Shown here one piece after another: positions 25,801 through 38,480 of a stretch of DNA of 64,000 nucleotides (the stretch's first letter is position 1; each line of letters begins with the position of its first letter). Origin of the DNA: Malurus cyaneus samueli (lineage: Eukaryota; Chordata; Aves; Passeriformes; Maluridae); NCBI GenBank assembly GCA_009741485.1, contig CM019219.1:5684694-5748693 (forward strand), given 5' to 3'. A program made the translations under genes and the position numbers. The notes beneath the pieces were generated by a model. It had not been told where the DNA came from. It made no database searches and saw nothing but the letters and a program-made list of their open reading frames with translations.

Positions 25801-28800
25801 GGGTTTTATTGCACTTAGTGAAGGCGAGAAGTGGGAAAGTGGTGTGGAAGTCATGCATTATCTGCTGAGGGGGAGAAGAGTTTCATTTTAATTTCTTACT
25901 GAAAGTTACACACACATATGTATATAAAAAGGTAGTTATAAATTTAGTTATTTTGAAAAAAAAAATCAAATAATCCCCTTTACCCACCATTCTAATATAT
26001 CTAGAACAAATACATGTGTTTTCAACATACTTACCTGGTATGTGTTGTTAAGATATTAAAAAATGGTAGGGACAAATCAAAATATTTGTTGAAATTAGCT
26101 GAATCAATGTGAACCTGGGAATGGTGGAAACACTCATTAAAATTTCCACTTGAATCTGATACTAAAGGGGTTTATAACTTTGGTATGGAGAAAGCATCTC
26201 AAAGCAAGAAAGTGTGTTAGTTATTGTCACGGGAATCTTGATACAAATTTTGGAACACTAGCGAAAGTCAGATTTTTATTCAAATAGTCTTTCATTAAAG
26301 ATTAAAAAAAATATTTCACGAATCAGTAAATTAATTTCCAAGTTGGTAGGTGTGTTTTCTAGTATATGTTGGTTTCTTAGAATGGCATATTGCTTCTAGC
26401 TGCAATGTATACTTATGTTTTAAGTATTATCTTTTCAATTACATTGCCTTCAATATTTTTCTAATGAGGGATTTGTAATTAATGCATCTTTCTAGTGGGG
26501 AGGAAAATAACTTAATTTTTTATGTAGATTTAATTTGATTGCAGAGATTATTTCCCTCCTTTTGATTGTCTGTCATACTGTATAGTCTCGTTATTATGTA
26601 AATATTACTGCAGCTTTTTATTTTATTGAAACCTTCTGTCAGTGTGTTCCAACATTTCTGAACCCGCTAAAGGAAATACAGAGGTTAGATCTGGAGTCAT
26701 ATCCTTACATCTGTATCATTACACCTGTGCAAGTGTAAGATATAAAAGGGAACACAGATTATAATTTATAATCAGTGCATTCTTTATTACTGAGCTATTT
26801 GAGCATTGCAAGAACAGGGTTGGATCTTTAATGCTTAGAAAACATTTCTCTCTTTCTGTGATTGGGAGTTTTCTCTGTGCCTGGGAAATGAAAGTGTTTC
26901 TGTCATCATGGATTCCTTAGTCAAGGTTTACATGAGAACATGTCAGGGGTTGTCCTGCCCTGTGGACAGGAGGGCTGGAAAAGAGATGGGAAAAGCCTTG
27001 TCCTACACGGGGAGTCCATTTGGGCTTTGAGGCTGTGTCACAAGGAGAAGAAAAAGATCTACTCCTTTTCTAAAGCATAGACTGAAATACACCCAGAATA
27101 TTAAAATAAATTCCTTTCTTTTGCCTCGTGTCCAGTGTTCTTAAGGAGCAAATCGTGATTTTTGGCAATACCTGTTTCCTTTCACAGCCTCCTCTCCCCC
27201 GTAAATAATCCCACTGTCACTTTGCTGTGCGGGTCATATACAATAACTATGTTTAGTAATAGGCTTGAAAAAAGCAATAATACTAAAATCCATGTTTTAA
27301 AGATGTTTGCCAAAAATCTTGTTTCAATAATACAAATATCTGAATCTTCAGAAGAGAACAAACTGTTTCCCAGTTTTGGACTTCAATGTTTTGGGGGTTT
27401 TTGACGTGAAATATTTCTTCCTCTTCTCTCGGTGTGGGGGGTTTGTCTGCGAGAATGTAATACTTTACAGACATGGTCATAGACATTTTCACTTCTTTCT
27501 CCTCAAAACACTTCAGGCCATACCTTGCAAGAATACCTAAGATCTTCTTCGGGAGCTTTGATGGTTTGGTTAAAAAATATTTTTATCCGTAGTACAGTGC
27601 TGACATTAATTCTGTTGCTGCTACATAGAGTGTGTCACATTCCTGATAGGGAATTAAAAGTATTTCAAAAAACAGTATTCTATTAGGTGGTGTAAAGTCA
27701 GTAAAATAAGACTTGTGGTTGGTAATCAGGCTTTTCTTAGCATTTATTCAAAAGAAAGTGAAATGCTTACTAAATTCTAGTAAAGATTTATTTTGTTAAT
27801 GCTTACAAATAGTTAATTTTACAGTGTAACTAATTTTATATTTGCTTAAGCTTTCAAAAAAAATTTCCTTTTTAGTTTCTGAAAATAAGCAATTTGGTTT
27901 AAGAGCAAAAGTCTTATGCTGTTGTTATCTTGCTGTGGCTAATTTTGTGAGTTTCTATTTTTGTATGCACTTAATAGTTTTTAAAGTTTAGCTGGTTGAT
28001 GTTGCTTACTATACTAAGACATTAAGTCATACATACTTTCCGAGTTGTAAATCTCCATATTTATTAATAGACGTTTTTTATTATGTCTTATCTTAGAAAT
28101 TTTGAATGGAAGTGCTGCATTTAATATTGATTTACTTTCTAGTTATGAGACTACAGAATTACTGGTGACATTCTTACCTCTGAAGGAAAAATAATCTAAC
28201 TTCATCTAACTACAGTTTTGGAATAAATAGTAAATGAGATGGCATCACACTGCCTGTAAAAGGGATTTTTATTTATCATCCTGTTGTATTTTTAAATTAT
28301 TTCAGACTGATAATTTAATGAAGCATTTGAAGATTAAAACTGCATCGTGTTTTGACACTCATGTAAATATTTAGCCATTTAAATGGTATTAAAAAAGCTA
28401 TAAACTTCTGATTAATCACTGTGGGACTGCAGAGTTCAGTATTGGTATGTTTAAAAACGTTTGGAAAAATTGATTTTCACTGACATTCAACTGCTAGGCT
28501 TTCACAACAACGAGGCTGAAGCAAGGAAAGGCTATGAGACACAAGATAATTTTCTCCTGCATTGTGTTTGCAGAGCACACGTCCAGTATTGAACTGAAGG
28601 TGACAGTGGGGCTGTGCTCTGCAGTGGCTCATACATTGCTGCACATAAACGGACTAAANCCCTCCTGTTCTAAAATAAAACCCACTTTATTTTTTTTTTT
28701 TTTTTTAAATAATAAAACATTAAGGAAATTACTTTTTTTTTCCAGGATAGTCATTCCTGTTTTGTTTCATCTTAATCTCACCAAGTATTTAATAAATAGT

Positions 28801-31800
28801 CTGGGAATGGCTTGCCTTTTTTAAAAAAGAGGTACATTTTTTAAATTCTGTGATACTGTTTAGTTCTAACCGTTTTCATATAAAATAGACTGAATGTAAT
28901 GCCTGTTACTGACAAGCAAGTAGTAATAGCTGCTTTGTCTTGCTCCTTATTTAAATAACTACTAAGGTTTGCAGAAACTAGTAAATCAGAGCTATTAATT
29001 AGATCAAATTAAAATAAACTTGCTTTAATATGGTATATGTAATTGGTTGAAATTTCCCTTTCTCCTGGGCACAGCTGTTAGTTTTTCTCCCTTGCAGCAA
29101 GCGTTCTTGATGATAAATGTCCTTTCATTATCGACAATATTCTTCTAACCTCTGTGTCATTTAGCTGATTTTCATCCTACTCATGTTTTATGTTCCAATA
29201 GGTCTTTGACTCTTCACATTTATTATCAATTCTTAATTTGAGGGGGAGGCAGAAAGGCATAAAGTTGCTGTGCTGAGTATACGAAGATGTTTGGTTTGTG
29301 AGTGTACTTATTGGGGTGAGGGGTGTTTTGAGAGATTGAAATGGTCTTTACCTGCATTCAGCTTGGCCTGAGATAGTGTGGTGTTACTTGCAGTTGCCAG
29401 AAAGAATAATCAAGGAAACTATTCATCTGGTTTGGGTTGATAAATAAAACCAGTTTACTTCATGAGAAAGCTTGTGACTGTGCCAAAGTTAATAAAAAAT
29501 TGAGATGAACTTTGCTTGTTATGTTCAAAGGCGCTCTCCTTCCCAAAACAGCTTTCCATCAGATAGTGCAGGAATATTGGAAGTCTCGCTGCCATCAGTG
29601 AGTCATGCGTGTTGTAATCTGCAGGCCGTGTCCCTGCATGGGAGCCAAATGTTCAGAGATACCTACCCATCTTGGGTCCCAGCTGTCCCTCATTTCTTTC
29701 ATGTGGTCTCTCTCTCTCTCTCCTTGGGGGAGGAGGGAAGGGTGAAGTGCTGGGGATCACCTCAGAGGTTTATAGTCTTTGCAATGCAGAATATTTGCAC
29801 TGTTAAGTTATCCAGTGCTCAAGGGAGTCCTTGGATTCAAAGGCAGCTCAAGAGGATGAGAGTCTGTACTGACAAACTCTGTAAAAAAGATCTCTCGGTA
29901 ACTTTTTTTTTCCTTTTTACTATCTAATTATGCCTTTTCTTCTTAACCTCATCATGCAGTTTGCCATGATTGCAAGTACAACAGTGGTTAGAGGTCAACA
30001 CCTTTCTTCAAAATGTCAGATGTTGCAACACCAGCTCTTCTTTTTCTCCTGGCATTCTCTTGTGGCTTTCTGAAGAAATCTTATCGTTTTGGGCCACTCT
30101 TTGAATGGATGAGAAAGTATCCAACTGTGAAAAGAAGTAGTGGGTTTGCCCGAGGGTGACTCCTCTGTCAGTGTTGTGATGACCACCCTCCTTCAATGGT
30201 TGGGTGTTTTTCTGCTCTGCTCAGAGACTGAGAGTACAAGAGTTACCCCGTGTTGCAGACAAACTCACAGCAATGTCTCTTCTGCTGCCATGCAGGGCTA
30301 ACAGGATGTCCATCCTGGATGGGCTGTGACTCTCAAATATTGTCTTGGTAATGAACTCCAGTTGTGGGCATAGAGATCCAGAAGTAATGTAAGACTTCAG
30401 AAGAAACTGTATACTGTCAAAATAGATGAATCTTTAAAGGAGTATAATTAAATGGCCCGAATAACATAGTTTTAAAAGGAAAACCATCTTGAGGTTTTTG
30501 TTGGTTTTTTTTTTCTCTTCACTGTTGTGTCTAATCATCCATTTCTTTCCTGGAATTTTCTCACTAAACAGCTTTCCGCTTCAGTGCACTAACAAAAATT
30601 AGGGGGAAAAGTGGTTATAATTTGTTTTTCAGCCCTTTGTAATTTTCGTGTTTGTCAGCATTCCTTAAATGCGAGTTTACTTCCTGATCTTCATTATGAT
30701 AGTTCCTCTTCTATTCAAACACAGCAATTTGGAAATATTTTCTTGAGCTCAATCACTTAGAGCAAGACTTACAAAGGAACCATCATAGGAAAACTGAGAT
30801 TTGAGTACTTGGACTACGAGCAAAGTTCAGAAATAATGGTTTCCTCATTGTTTGATAAGAATGTGCAGTTATATTATTGTGATCTTTGGATGTTGTTTTT
30901 GTTGCAGCTTTGCGTGCTGCCAAAGCAAATTCATGTCATTTGTGTTTTTGACAGTTAAAATATTCGATTAGTGTTGTTTGAAATTGCAGTAATTGTTCAT
31001 GTTGTTTCCATACAGCACATTGCAACAGTTTTGAATTGCTACTTAAAGCTATATTGCATATAAATAAAAGGACTAAAGCAGAAGAGCAGTTCTATCTTTA
31101 AAAAAAAAAAGTTTGTCTTCTTTCACAAACGTTTCTAATATTTGTTTCTTTCTTAACACTTAGGAGTTTATTGTTAATTTTTTTTTGAATTTTAATTATG
31201 TAACAGTGATTTTGGTATAAATGAGAATGGCATTTAAACAAAGAAATGAACCCAAAACCCTCATCAGAGTTGTTTCTGTAGGCAACTATTGACTTGTTTC
31301 ATTCTGGAATAACTAAATCTTGGAACTGCAATTAAGCTTATATTGGTCTTGTTATTCTTACATTTATTACTGGGTTTTCACAATAGAAATTTGAGAAAAA
31401 AAGAGTAGATGCCGATGGGAAATGCAGAAAATAGTGACAAAGCTTGGAAAGTTAATGCAAGTCTGCTTCTTCAAACTCAGTGCTGTTCTTAAACAAAATG
31501 CCAAGCAGCACAGCATTTTAATGTCTATGAAAACTGAACTACAATTAGCAAAAAAAACAAGATGCTGTGCTACTAAGATTATAGGAAAGGAGTGCCAGCC
31601 ATGCAGCCAAGGCAGCCGTGGACTGAGCTAAGTAATCCACTTCATTTGTGGGAAGCCATTGCACAGACTGAGTAAACGAACACATCCTCCAAAGAGGAGG
31701 TCAGCTCCAGGCAGTTCAAACATCCACAGTCAAATGGCAACAAAGTAAATGCAGAAGGATGGAGGAGCAGGCTGTACCTGAACTCAGTAAATTGAAACCA

Positions 31801-32713
31801 AATATAAAATTTCCTGTGGACATTTCTGCACTGTCTGCCTCTCTGTTCTTGGGAATCAAAAAAGCAAATTAAATTTCTATCCTTGAAGCTGAAACATATG
31901 AGTTCCCCTTTCAAATGGAATATATTTTAATGGAATGATGGTAGACAGTAATTTGAAATAGTCTATAAGGAATGTACTTTAAGAGGGGAAAGGATATTGT
32001 TAAATTCATTAAGGACCAGTTTTATTAAGAAAAAAGTTGCAAAAGATCTCAGACACTGAAGTCTGTAAACAATTGATCACTACCTAGATCAGCGCAAGAG
32101 TGTTGTATGAAACTCTTGCTACAGAGATTGCACCTCAGTGGTCTTTTTTCTTCTTGTTTTTTAGAAAAAGATATTTGAGATTATTGAGTTAAAATTTAAG
32201 TTGTATTTATTTTGCAAGATAAGTAGGAGGAAAGGGTTTGAGTCTGAAGAAATTTTTTAGGCTATTGTTAATTGAGATTGTTGTAAAGATACTGTAGCAG
32301 TGTGTAAGTACATAAGAGTTTTGTCACCCCAAACACCCTTTTGCCCAGACTACTGGAGAGCGCTCATGGTATTAGGTTTTATAACACGAATTGGGTACAA
32401 AAATGATACCTAGATTGATGGTACTTTGCTCCTAATAAAATGGATAATGAGGTTGTGTTTAATTGTAGCTTTTTCAGGACTGGGGCTTTTTGTGAAGATC
32501 TTCAGAGGTGTAAATTAGTTGGCAGACAGGTAATCAGTTGGCTGAAGTCAATAGATATCATAATGCGTTTCTAAAATAATAATTTGTTTTTAATTATATA
32601 AATTGTATCATTTAATTTAAATTCTATTTAAGTAATATAATTAAATTATCATTAGTANCTATGAATCCTTGCAGTCAGCTTTACTGAGATACTTGTAACT
32701 TCTTTCTCTGCAG

Positions 32714-32876
32714 GCAGAACTTGTGAAAGGGAATCTGCAAAGCGTTGGGCTCACGCTGCGCCTGGTGCAGTCCAAGGAGGAAGATGCAGGACACGTTGTC
32801 ATCGAAACTGTGACCCCAAACTCACCCGCTGCAGCTGCTGATCTGCAGAGAGGAGACAGACTGCTGGCAATTGGCA
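32714..32876 (+). CDS. PDZD8: PDZD8 exon 4 (N-terminal two thirds of PDZ domain)
   Basis: The acceptor is TTTCTCTGCAG and the donor is GGCA|GTGAGT. The exon starts in phase 0 and ends with one base of a Ser codon. It encodes 54 residues. The carboxylate-binding loop of the PDZ fold is seen as SVGLTLRLV, followed by GHVVIETVTPNSPAAAADL and the GDRLLAIG turn, all standard PDZ features. The exon is too short to stand out as a long open frame and was found by reading between splice sites. Confidence 0.95.
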
Positions 32877-33903
32877 GTGAGTGATATGTCAGCTTTCACA
32901 ATAAGGCTTGTCTTGTGAATGGGAAGGGCATGTCTGTATGCAGTTCAACTAATCACCCTTTTTAGTAATTACAGTTGTGCCTGGCACTCAAAAGCTAACA
33001 TTTATGTATTTATGGTCACTTAAGGTCTTTTTTTCTTGATTTATTTTCCTGCATATTTATTTACTCCTTCCTAGGTAAAAGCCAAAACAAGCTTGAATAA
33101 ACATTTGGCAACATTAAAAATAGAACAAACAAACTAAAAACCAAAACAGTAAAACCGTCAGCCAAAATATTCATGTGACTCTGCTAACAGGAAGTTTAAC
33201 CTTTTACAGAGGTTCTGTACACCACAGCTTAAAAACTATGAGTTCTTTTCCTTAGGTACTACCTAAATAAATCCCCAGACAATACTCCCATGATTTAAAG
33301 CGGTTTTCAGTTGCTTTGAACAGATAATTGCAGATTGCTTTAGAACTAAAGAAAAGTAATTTTTACATGATCCCCTGCATGACTTCATTTGATATTTTGG
33401 CTTGCACGTAAATTGGAGATGCATCAAATGACTCTGAAAGTTCTGCTGAGGAAAATGGTTCAGCTCACTCCAGCTACACTGTAGCACCATGCCCATGTTT
33501 TGTTAATATATTGGAACTATTTGCTTTTTATCCCACCTCTGTTTTAATCATAACCGTATTTAAAGATATTCATCTTTTTTGAGTACTTTATTAAATGTCT
33601 GCTGCTGAAAAGTCCAAACTTACAGTAAAAGCAAGGTTAAATTTTTCATATCACATCAACATCACTCTGTCAGATTACAGTATTATTTTAAGCAGCAAAC
33701 TGAAGCATTTATGTGATTGTTTTTTCCAGCTCCATATTTGTATAAATAAAATGTAGAGAATCCATCTGTTATATTTCAATTAAGCTCTTCTGTTATAATT
33801 GACTTCCTTTGTTACTGAGCAACAGTATGTTTGTTGACTATTTTTGGTCATTTAGATTATTATCATAATTAGAATTTAACAATGTGTGTCTTTCTTTTAA
33901 TAG
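32877..33903 (+). other. PDZD8 intron 4
   Basis: A 1.0-kb AT-rich intron that interrupts the PDZ-coding sequence between the GDRLLAIG turn and the final helix and strand. No other feature is seen. Confidence 0.85.
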
Positions 33904-36089
33904 GTGTTAAAATCACATCGACTGTCCAAGTGTTGAAGCTTATTAGACAGGCTGGGGACAGAGTTTTAGTCTTTTATGAAAGGCCTGTGGGGTATCATCA
34001 GCATGGCTCAGCACTGCAGGATGGATTTGGACAATTGGAGGACACTGCTTTCTTGGCACAGACAGAAGATGACCAGAGCAGTATATCAGCTGATGCCGAG
34101 AACAGAGATTTTGATTCAGAATTTGAAGACTTAGCTTGTGATACGCCTGAGCAAAAAGAAGATCTGCCAACAACTCCGAGTCCCAAGCGGTCGGTGGTAA
34201 TTCTTGCTGCTAAACCTCTTGGAACTATATCTCCCATCCTGAATCGAAAACTGCACTTAGGAAGTCATCAGGCAGCATCAAAAACGCAACAAAAAGATGG
34301 GGCTAAAGTGGCAGCACCTAAAACTGTTGAGGTTTCAGATGCATCACAGCCTTTGGGGAAGCAGTCACAAGGATCCGGTACTAAGCCTCCTGTGCCACCT
34401 AGGCCACAAATTAAGCCTGTTTTTTCTGCTACTGAAAGCCAAAATATGTTAGAAACTGGAGGTGCAAATTCTGATAAACCAGAGAGGCCACCTCCACCTG
34501 CACATAATGGAGAAAAATCTACAGAGAAGGCAATTAAAATTAGTGATCAGGCAGAAGACCCAGCTGTATCAAAAGGAGTAACAGCACCAAAGCAAGATAC
34601 TTTAAAAGATGGACTTACAGAAAATGCACGTAATTGCAAAGATGGTGATGATCATCAAACATGGGAATCACCAGAAATTCCTTATAGAATACGTCAGGGC
34701 CGATGGCCAACGACAAGAACATCCTCCTGTGTATTTGAAGTAGAAAGATACCATAAGTACCTTAATGTTGCACTGTGGTGCAGAGACCCTTTCAAAGCAG
34801 GTGGTTTTATCTGCTTAGGATATACAAGCATAAAACTTGAAGAAATTGCTTTAGATTGTCTAGCCACATCCTCAATGGAATTTGTTAGGACATTTAAACT
34901 GGATGCTCCTACACCTAAAGCAGCAGTGACCAGAACAGCATTGCGGAGTTTGACAACCCATAAAGGTTTCAATGAAAAATTTTGTTATGGTGATGTAACT
35001 TTACAATTCAAATACTTAAAAGAAGGTGAAATGGATGATTCAAATGTATATGAGAAAGAGAGGGAGTATCATTTGGAAGAAGAAGCTCGTGGCCTTCCAA
35101 AAGAGGATCCTTTCTTGGGACAAATTCTTACAGAGCACAAGCATAACTTTCAAGATACTCAGTTTCAGAATCCGACTTGGTGCGATTATTGCAAAAAGAA
35201 AGTATGGACTAAAGCAGCTTCGCAGTGCATGCTCTGTGCTTATGTTTGCCATAAAAAGTGTCAAGAAAAATGTTTGACTGAGACTCCCTTTTGTGCAGGA
35301 GCTGAAAAGCAGTCCAGTCGAACCGTGAGCAGTAGCAAAGCAGAGGTACAGGAGGCCCCCCCAGCCACATCCGCTCGTGTTGATTCCGAGGCCAAATCTG
35401 TGAACAGAACTACAGGTCTGACCAGGCATATCATCAACACGAGCACCCGCTTGCTGAACCTCCGGCAGGTCCCCAAGAGCCGCCTGGCCGAGCAGGGCGC
35501 AGACGTGGCCGAGCCTTCGCCAAAGCACACCCCGAACACGTCTGACAACGAGAGCAGCGACACCGAGATCAGCGGCCCCAGCAGCCCCTCCAAACGCGCG
35601 GGCACCGGCATCAAACTGGTCCGCAAGGAGGGCGGCCTCGATGACAGCGTCTTCATTGCTGTTAAAGAAATCGGCCGTGACCTCTACAGAAGTTTACCCA
35701 CGGAGGAGCGTTTTCAGAAATTAGAGTTCATGTTGGATAAGCTGCAGAATGAAATAGACCAAGAGCTGGAAAATAATAACTCGCTCGTTAAAGAAGAAAA
35801 GGAGACGACGGACGCAAGGAAAAAAGCCCTGATTTCTGCTGCGCTGGCTAAGTCGGGTGAGAGACTGCAGGCCCTCACGCTGCTGATGATCCACTACAGG
35901 GCAGGCATTGAGGATATAGAGTGCTTGGAGAACATGTTCTTAGAGAGGCAGTCCAAAAAAGTGACTAGAGATTTCGAGGAGTCCAGCATAGCAGAAACAG
36001 TGGATAGCGAAGATGGCAGTCTGACAGAAGCTCCAACATTGAACATCATATCAGAAGAATCAGTTGATCCACCTCTATCAATAGACTGA
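33904..36089 (+). CDS. PDZD8: PDZD8 exon 5 (terminal coding exon)
   Basis: The acceptor is TTTCTTTTAATAG at 33903. The first two bases complete a Ser codon, and the frame then runs 727 residues to TGA at 36087-36089. Parts in order: the end of the PDZ domain (VKITST to FYERPVG); an acidic then Pro-rich linker with PPVPPRP near 34388; a C2-like stretch from TWESPEIPYR to LQFKYLKEG (about 34661-35025); a C1 zinc finger (35142-35294) with the H, C-x2-C, C-x2-C, H-x2-C ligands; a Ser/Thr-rich linker with KHTPNTSDNESSDTE; and a coiled coil (about 35706-35950) with KLEFMLDKLQNEIDQELE. In the human protein the coiled coil is linked to Rab7-type and protrudin contacts. The ATG at 33882 is intronic. 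Confidence 0.96.
35142..35294 (+). other. PDZD8: C1 zinc-finger domain within PDZD8
   Basis: The residues run HNFQDTQFQNPTWCDYC, then CMLC, HKKC and a final Cys. This gives the His/Cys spacing of the C1 (diacylglycerol/phosphatidylserine-binding type) zinc finger, with every metal ligand present. It lies between the C2-like stretch and the Ser-rich linker. Ligand choice (DAG, PS or PI4P) cannot be read from the sequence. Confidence 0.9.
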
Positions 36090-38480
36090 TATTTACATAT
36101 TTAGTCTTTGAAGGAATGGACTGAAAGAATACTTTGCACTTAACTCCGAACACACACAAATTAAATTAAAACACTGGTATAATGTGCGTGTCCTGCTTCT
36201 CCACAGTTAATTGCTAATAGTGGTTCTTCTCCAGCTACAGCACCATCATTTTGTTAAACTGGCTGGTTAAAACTACATTTTGGGGTTTATATTGGAAATT
36301 TATTTTTAATAACTTATTTTTATTTTTTTCTAATTATATAACCTTACCATTTCACATCAATGTGTGAGGTTTCCTTAATGTGTTACTTGCCCCCACTTCC
36401 CCTCCCCATTTTTTTTTTTGCTGGTGTTTTCAATGGGAAATGGGCAGGATTTTCAAAATGTTTTGTTTCCATTGTATGATGAAAACATTATAAGCTTGTT
36501 GCATGCCTAAGCTGATGACTGACAGAAGTCACTGAGGGGCCAGGCTTTTAACTGTTGATCACAATTTTATTGTATGTCTTCTAGGTACCTGTGTATTTTT
36601 TGCCAAACATATCATGAAAGCAAACAAAAGGTCTTTCATTTTGTCTGTTATAATACTTACTGAGGTTACCATTGCATATCATTTGTTTTTCATGTTTTTG
36701 TTGAATACGAGAACTTTTTGTAGTTTGTAATTAACACAAAATATAGTAATGCTATGCTAAAAAGAAAATCCTCCTTAGAACTTCAGACTGTTGTTAGATA
36801 ACAAAGTATAAACTGGTATCTCATAATAACTTAATTGGGAATATTTTCAAGATAAGAGGCTCGTTGCCTTTCAGAACAAAACCGTATGTTTGTGATGTTG
36901 TATTATCTAATAGCCTGATAAAGGAAAGTTGTTCCTCACAAGAGTTGGAGGTTTCATTGCATTCTGTGAAAAAGCATGTAATGATGGTGTAAGTAATATA
37001 AAGAAATTAATATTTTGCTGCAGACTATCATTTTGGAGATCTTAAGGTGCAAAATACAAAGTAACTAAACATATTCTCTCAACACTTTTGAGTAATCATG
37101 GAGTGGTAAGTTGCATTTGGCTTCTCAGATGGAAGATGCAGTCTGAGCAGAAGGATCACCTTTGTCAGCAAAATGTCCTATAGTGTATATAACATGTTTT
37201 ATTTGAGTCAATTTGTGAGTCCAGTAGAGGTGAGGAAGAAGTTCAGCCAGCTGCTTTTGAAAAGAACTGTCTGGTCTTGTGCTATGTGTAAACTGTGGAT
37301 CTTAGCATCGCCTGGCTAAGGCCATTGTTCTTATTTATTTCCTGTAAACATGTCTTTGTTTCATCTTCTGTGTATAGAAATTTTGTAAAAAATATCATCT
37401 TTATTTTAGGTACTGTGCTAGGTACTCGTATCATTCACTGGTATTGCTGGTAGTAGAAAAAAAAAAGCCTTTGTGGGAGTGGAGTTTGAGATGGTAAAAC
37501 AACTCCTTTAGTTTTTGAGGTCATCTATAATGTACCTCTCCTTTAAATTCGCTTCTTGGTTTAGTTTGTGATGGGCAAAATTAAGAAGCAGCGGTTTTCA
37601 CCATGAAACAGCATCCTTGTGCTTCTAAACAAAATGGTTACTGCCAGTCATGCAACTACTTGCACTTTTTTGTGAGCTCTGGGCAGTTGATACTACTTAG
37701 TTGATGTATGGAAAACACTATCCATGCTAGAACAGGCATGTGACACACTTCTGAAATTAAGCTTCAGCAAATAATCGCACAAAATTAGCTTCCCTTCTTG
37801 TCTAAAAGTTATTTAACCTGTACTTGCTTGAGACGCATATTAAGACTTCCCCACTCCGTTTTCTCAGCGGCTTACCATTGATGGTGATCTGCATTCAATC
37901 CCATCAGTGTTTGCTCTTACAGACTACTATAGAGGTTTTCAAATAATATCCAAGTGCTTCATTTAAGCCCTGGTGCACATGAAGGAGCTGTGAAAACAAC
38001 GCAAATACTGATTTCAAAAACACATTCATGGTTTTAAATTGACTTGTGTAACACAGTGGGTAAGAAAAGCTGGATATCGTTTTCCTCGCATAGTGTTGCT
38101 AATGATGATGATTGTAAGAGGTAAATTAAATGTAGTGCAATATTTTTAAATATACCGAATGGAAAAAGGGCAAAATAGTTGTATTTTAGTGATAAGAAGG
38201 AAAACATAAATTCCTATCTGGCATTATTTACAATAAACAATGAATCTCGAGGGGGAAATTGTAATACTACATTCCTGATGTAATCTTTGCTTCATGCTTG
38301 ACTGTAAATAGCTGAAAATAAAGAATACCACAAGAAAGAAAACAAGAAATATCTTGACTTAATGAATATCTGAATAGGTGGCAGCTACACACATTTGCAG
38401 AAGACCTGCCTAACATGATTTTGTTGGCTATTATTTTATCATGAGAATAAGCTTTAATAAAATAGTTTTGCTAAATTATC
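36090..38480 (+). other. PDZD8: PDZD8 3' UTR (estimated extent)
   Basis: About 2.4 kb of AT-rich sequence follows the PDZD8 stop codon and has no coding frame. It holds an AU-rich stretch at about 36297-36332. Candidate AATAAA signals occur at 38232, 38317 and 38456, the last followed by a GT-rich stretch near 38490. The true cleavage site is not known from sequence alone. Confidence 0.5.
38232..38461 (+). terminator. candidate PDZD8 polyadenylation signals
   Basis: Three AATAAA hexamers occur at 38232-38237, 38317-38322 and 38456-38461. The third has a TGTG-containing stretch about 30 bases downstream, as expected for a cleavage factor site. Which one is used is inference. Confidence 0.35.

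Larger units (their letters stand above)
6474..32713 (+). other. PDZD8 intron 3 (26 kb)
   Basis: A long AT-rich intron that splits the C2-like and PDZ-coding exons. It contains one clear CR1 element (about 10,088-11,744), a 19-bp tandem pair (9270-9307), AT-rich simple sequence (16,833-16,875) and two single-N bases (28,659 and 32,658). No host gene is recognised inside it. Coding-like frames on the - strand at 13,034-13,516 and 16,854-17,150 remain unexplained. The rest shows nothing I can name. Confidence 0.7.
2467..38480 (+). other. PDZD8: PDZD8 gene, 3' portion (exons 2-5 plus 3' UTR)
   Basis: PDZD8 is an ER-anchored protein that tethers the ER to late endosomes and mitochondria and moves lipid through an SMP domain. 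Joining the four exons seen here gives one continuous frame of 857 residues. The human protein is 1154 residues, so about 297 N-terminal residues (membrane segment and SMP domain) should lie in an exon left of the window. Order of parts seen: post-SMP C2-like stretch, PDZ domain, long Pro/Ser-rich linker with a PPVPPRP motif, C2-like stretch, C1 zinc finger, Ser/Thr-rich linker, C-terminal coiled coil. Family assignment rests on strong resemblance to the vertebrate protein in the C1 region and in the segment from the NTSDNE motif into the coiled coil. The right end of the span is an estimated polyadenylation point. SLC18A2 follows in the opposite orientation. Confidence 0.95.

Noticed and set aside
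33882..33903. ATG at 33,882 as start of a 735-residue protein
   Set aside because: It lies in the intron before the exon 5 acceptor. The exon joins in frame to the PDZ-coding exon 4.
35040..35656. Open frames of 131 and 162 codons antisense to PDZD8 exon 5
   Set aside because: They are shadows of the real coding sequence, helped by its GC-rich stretch.
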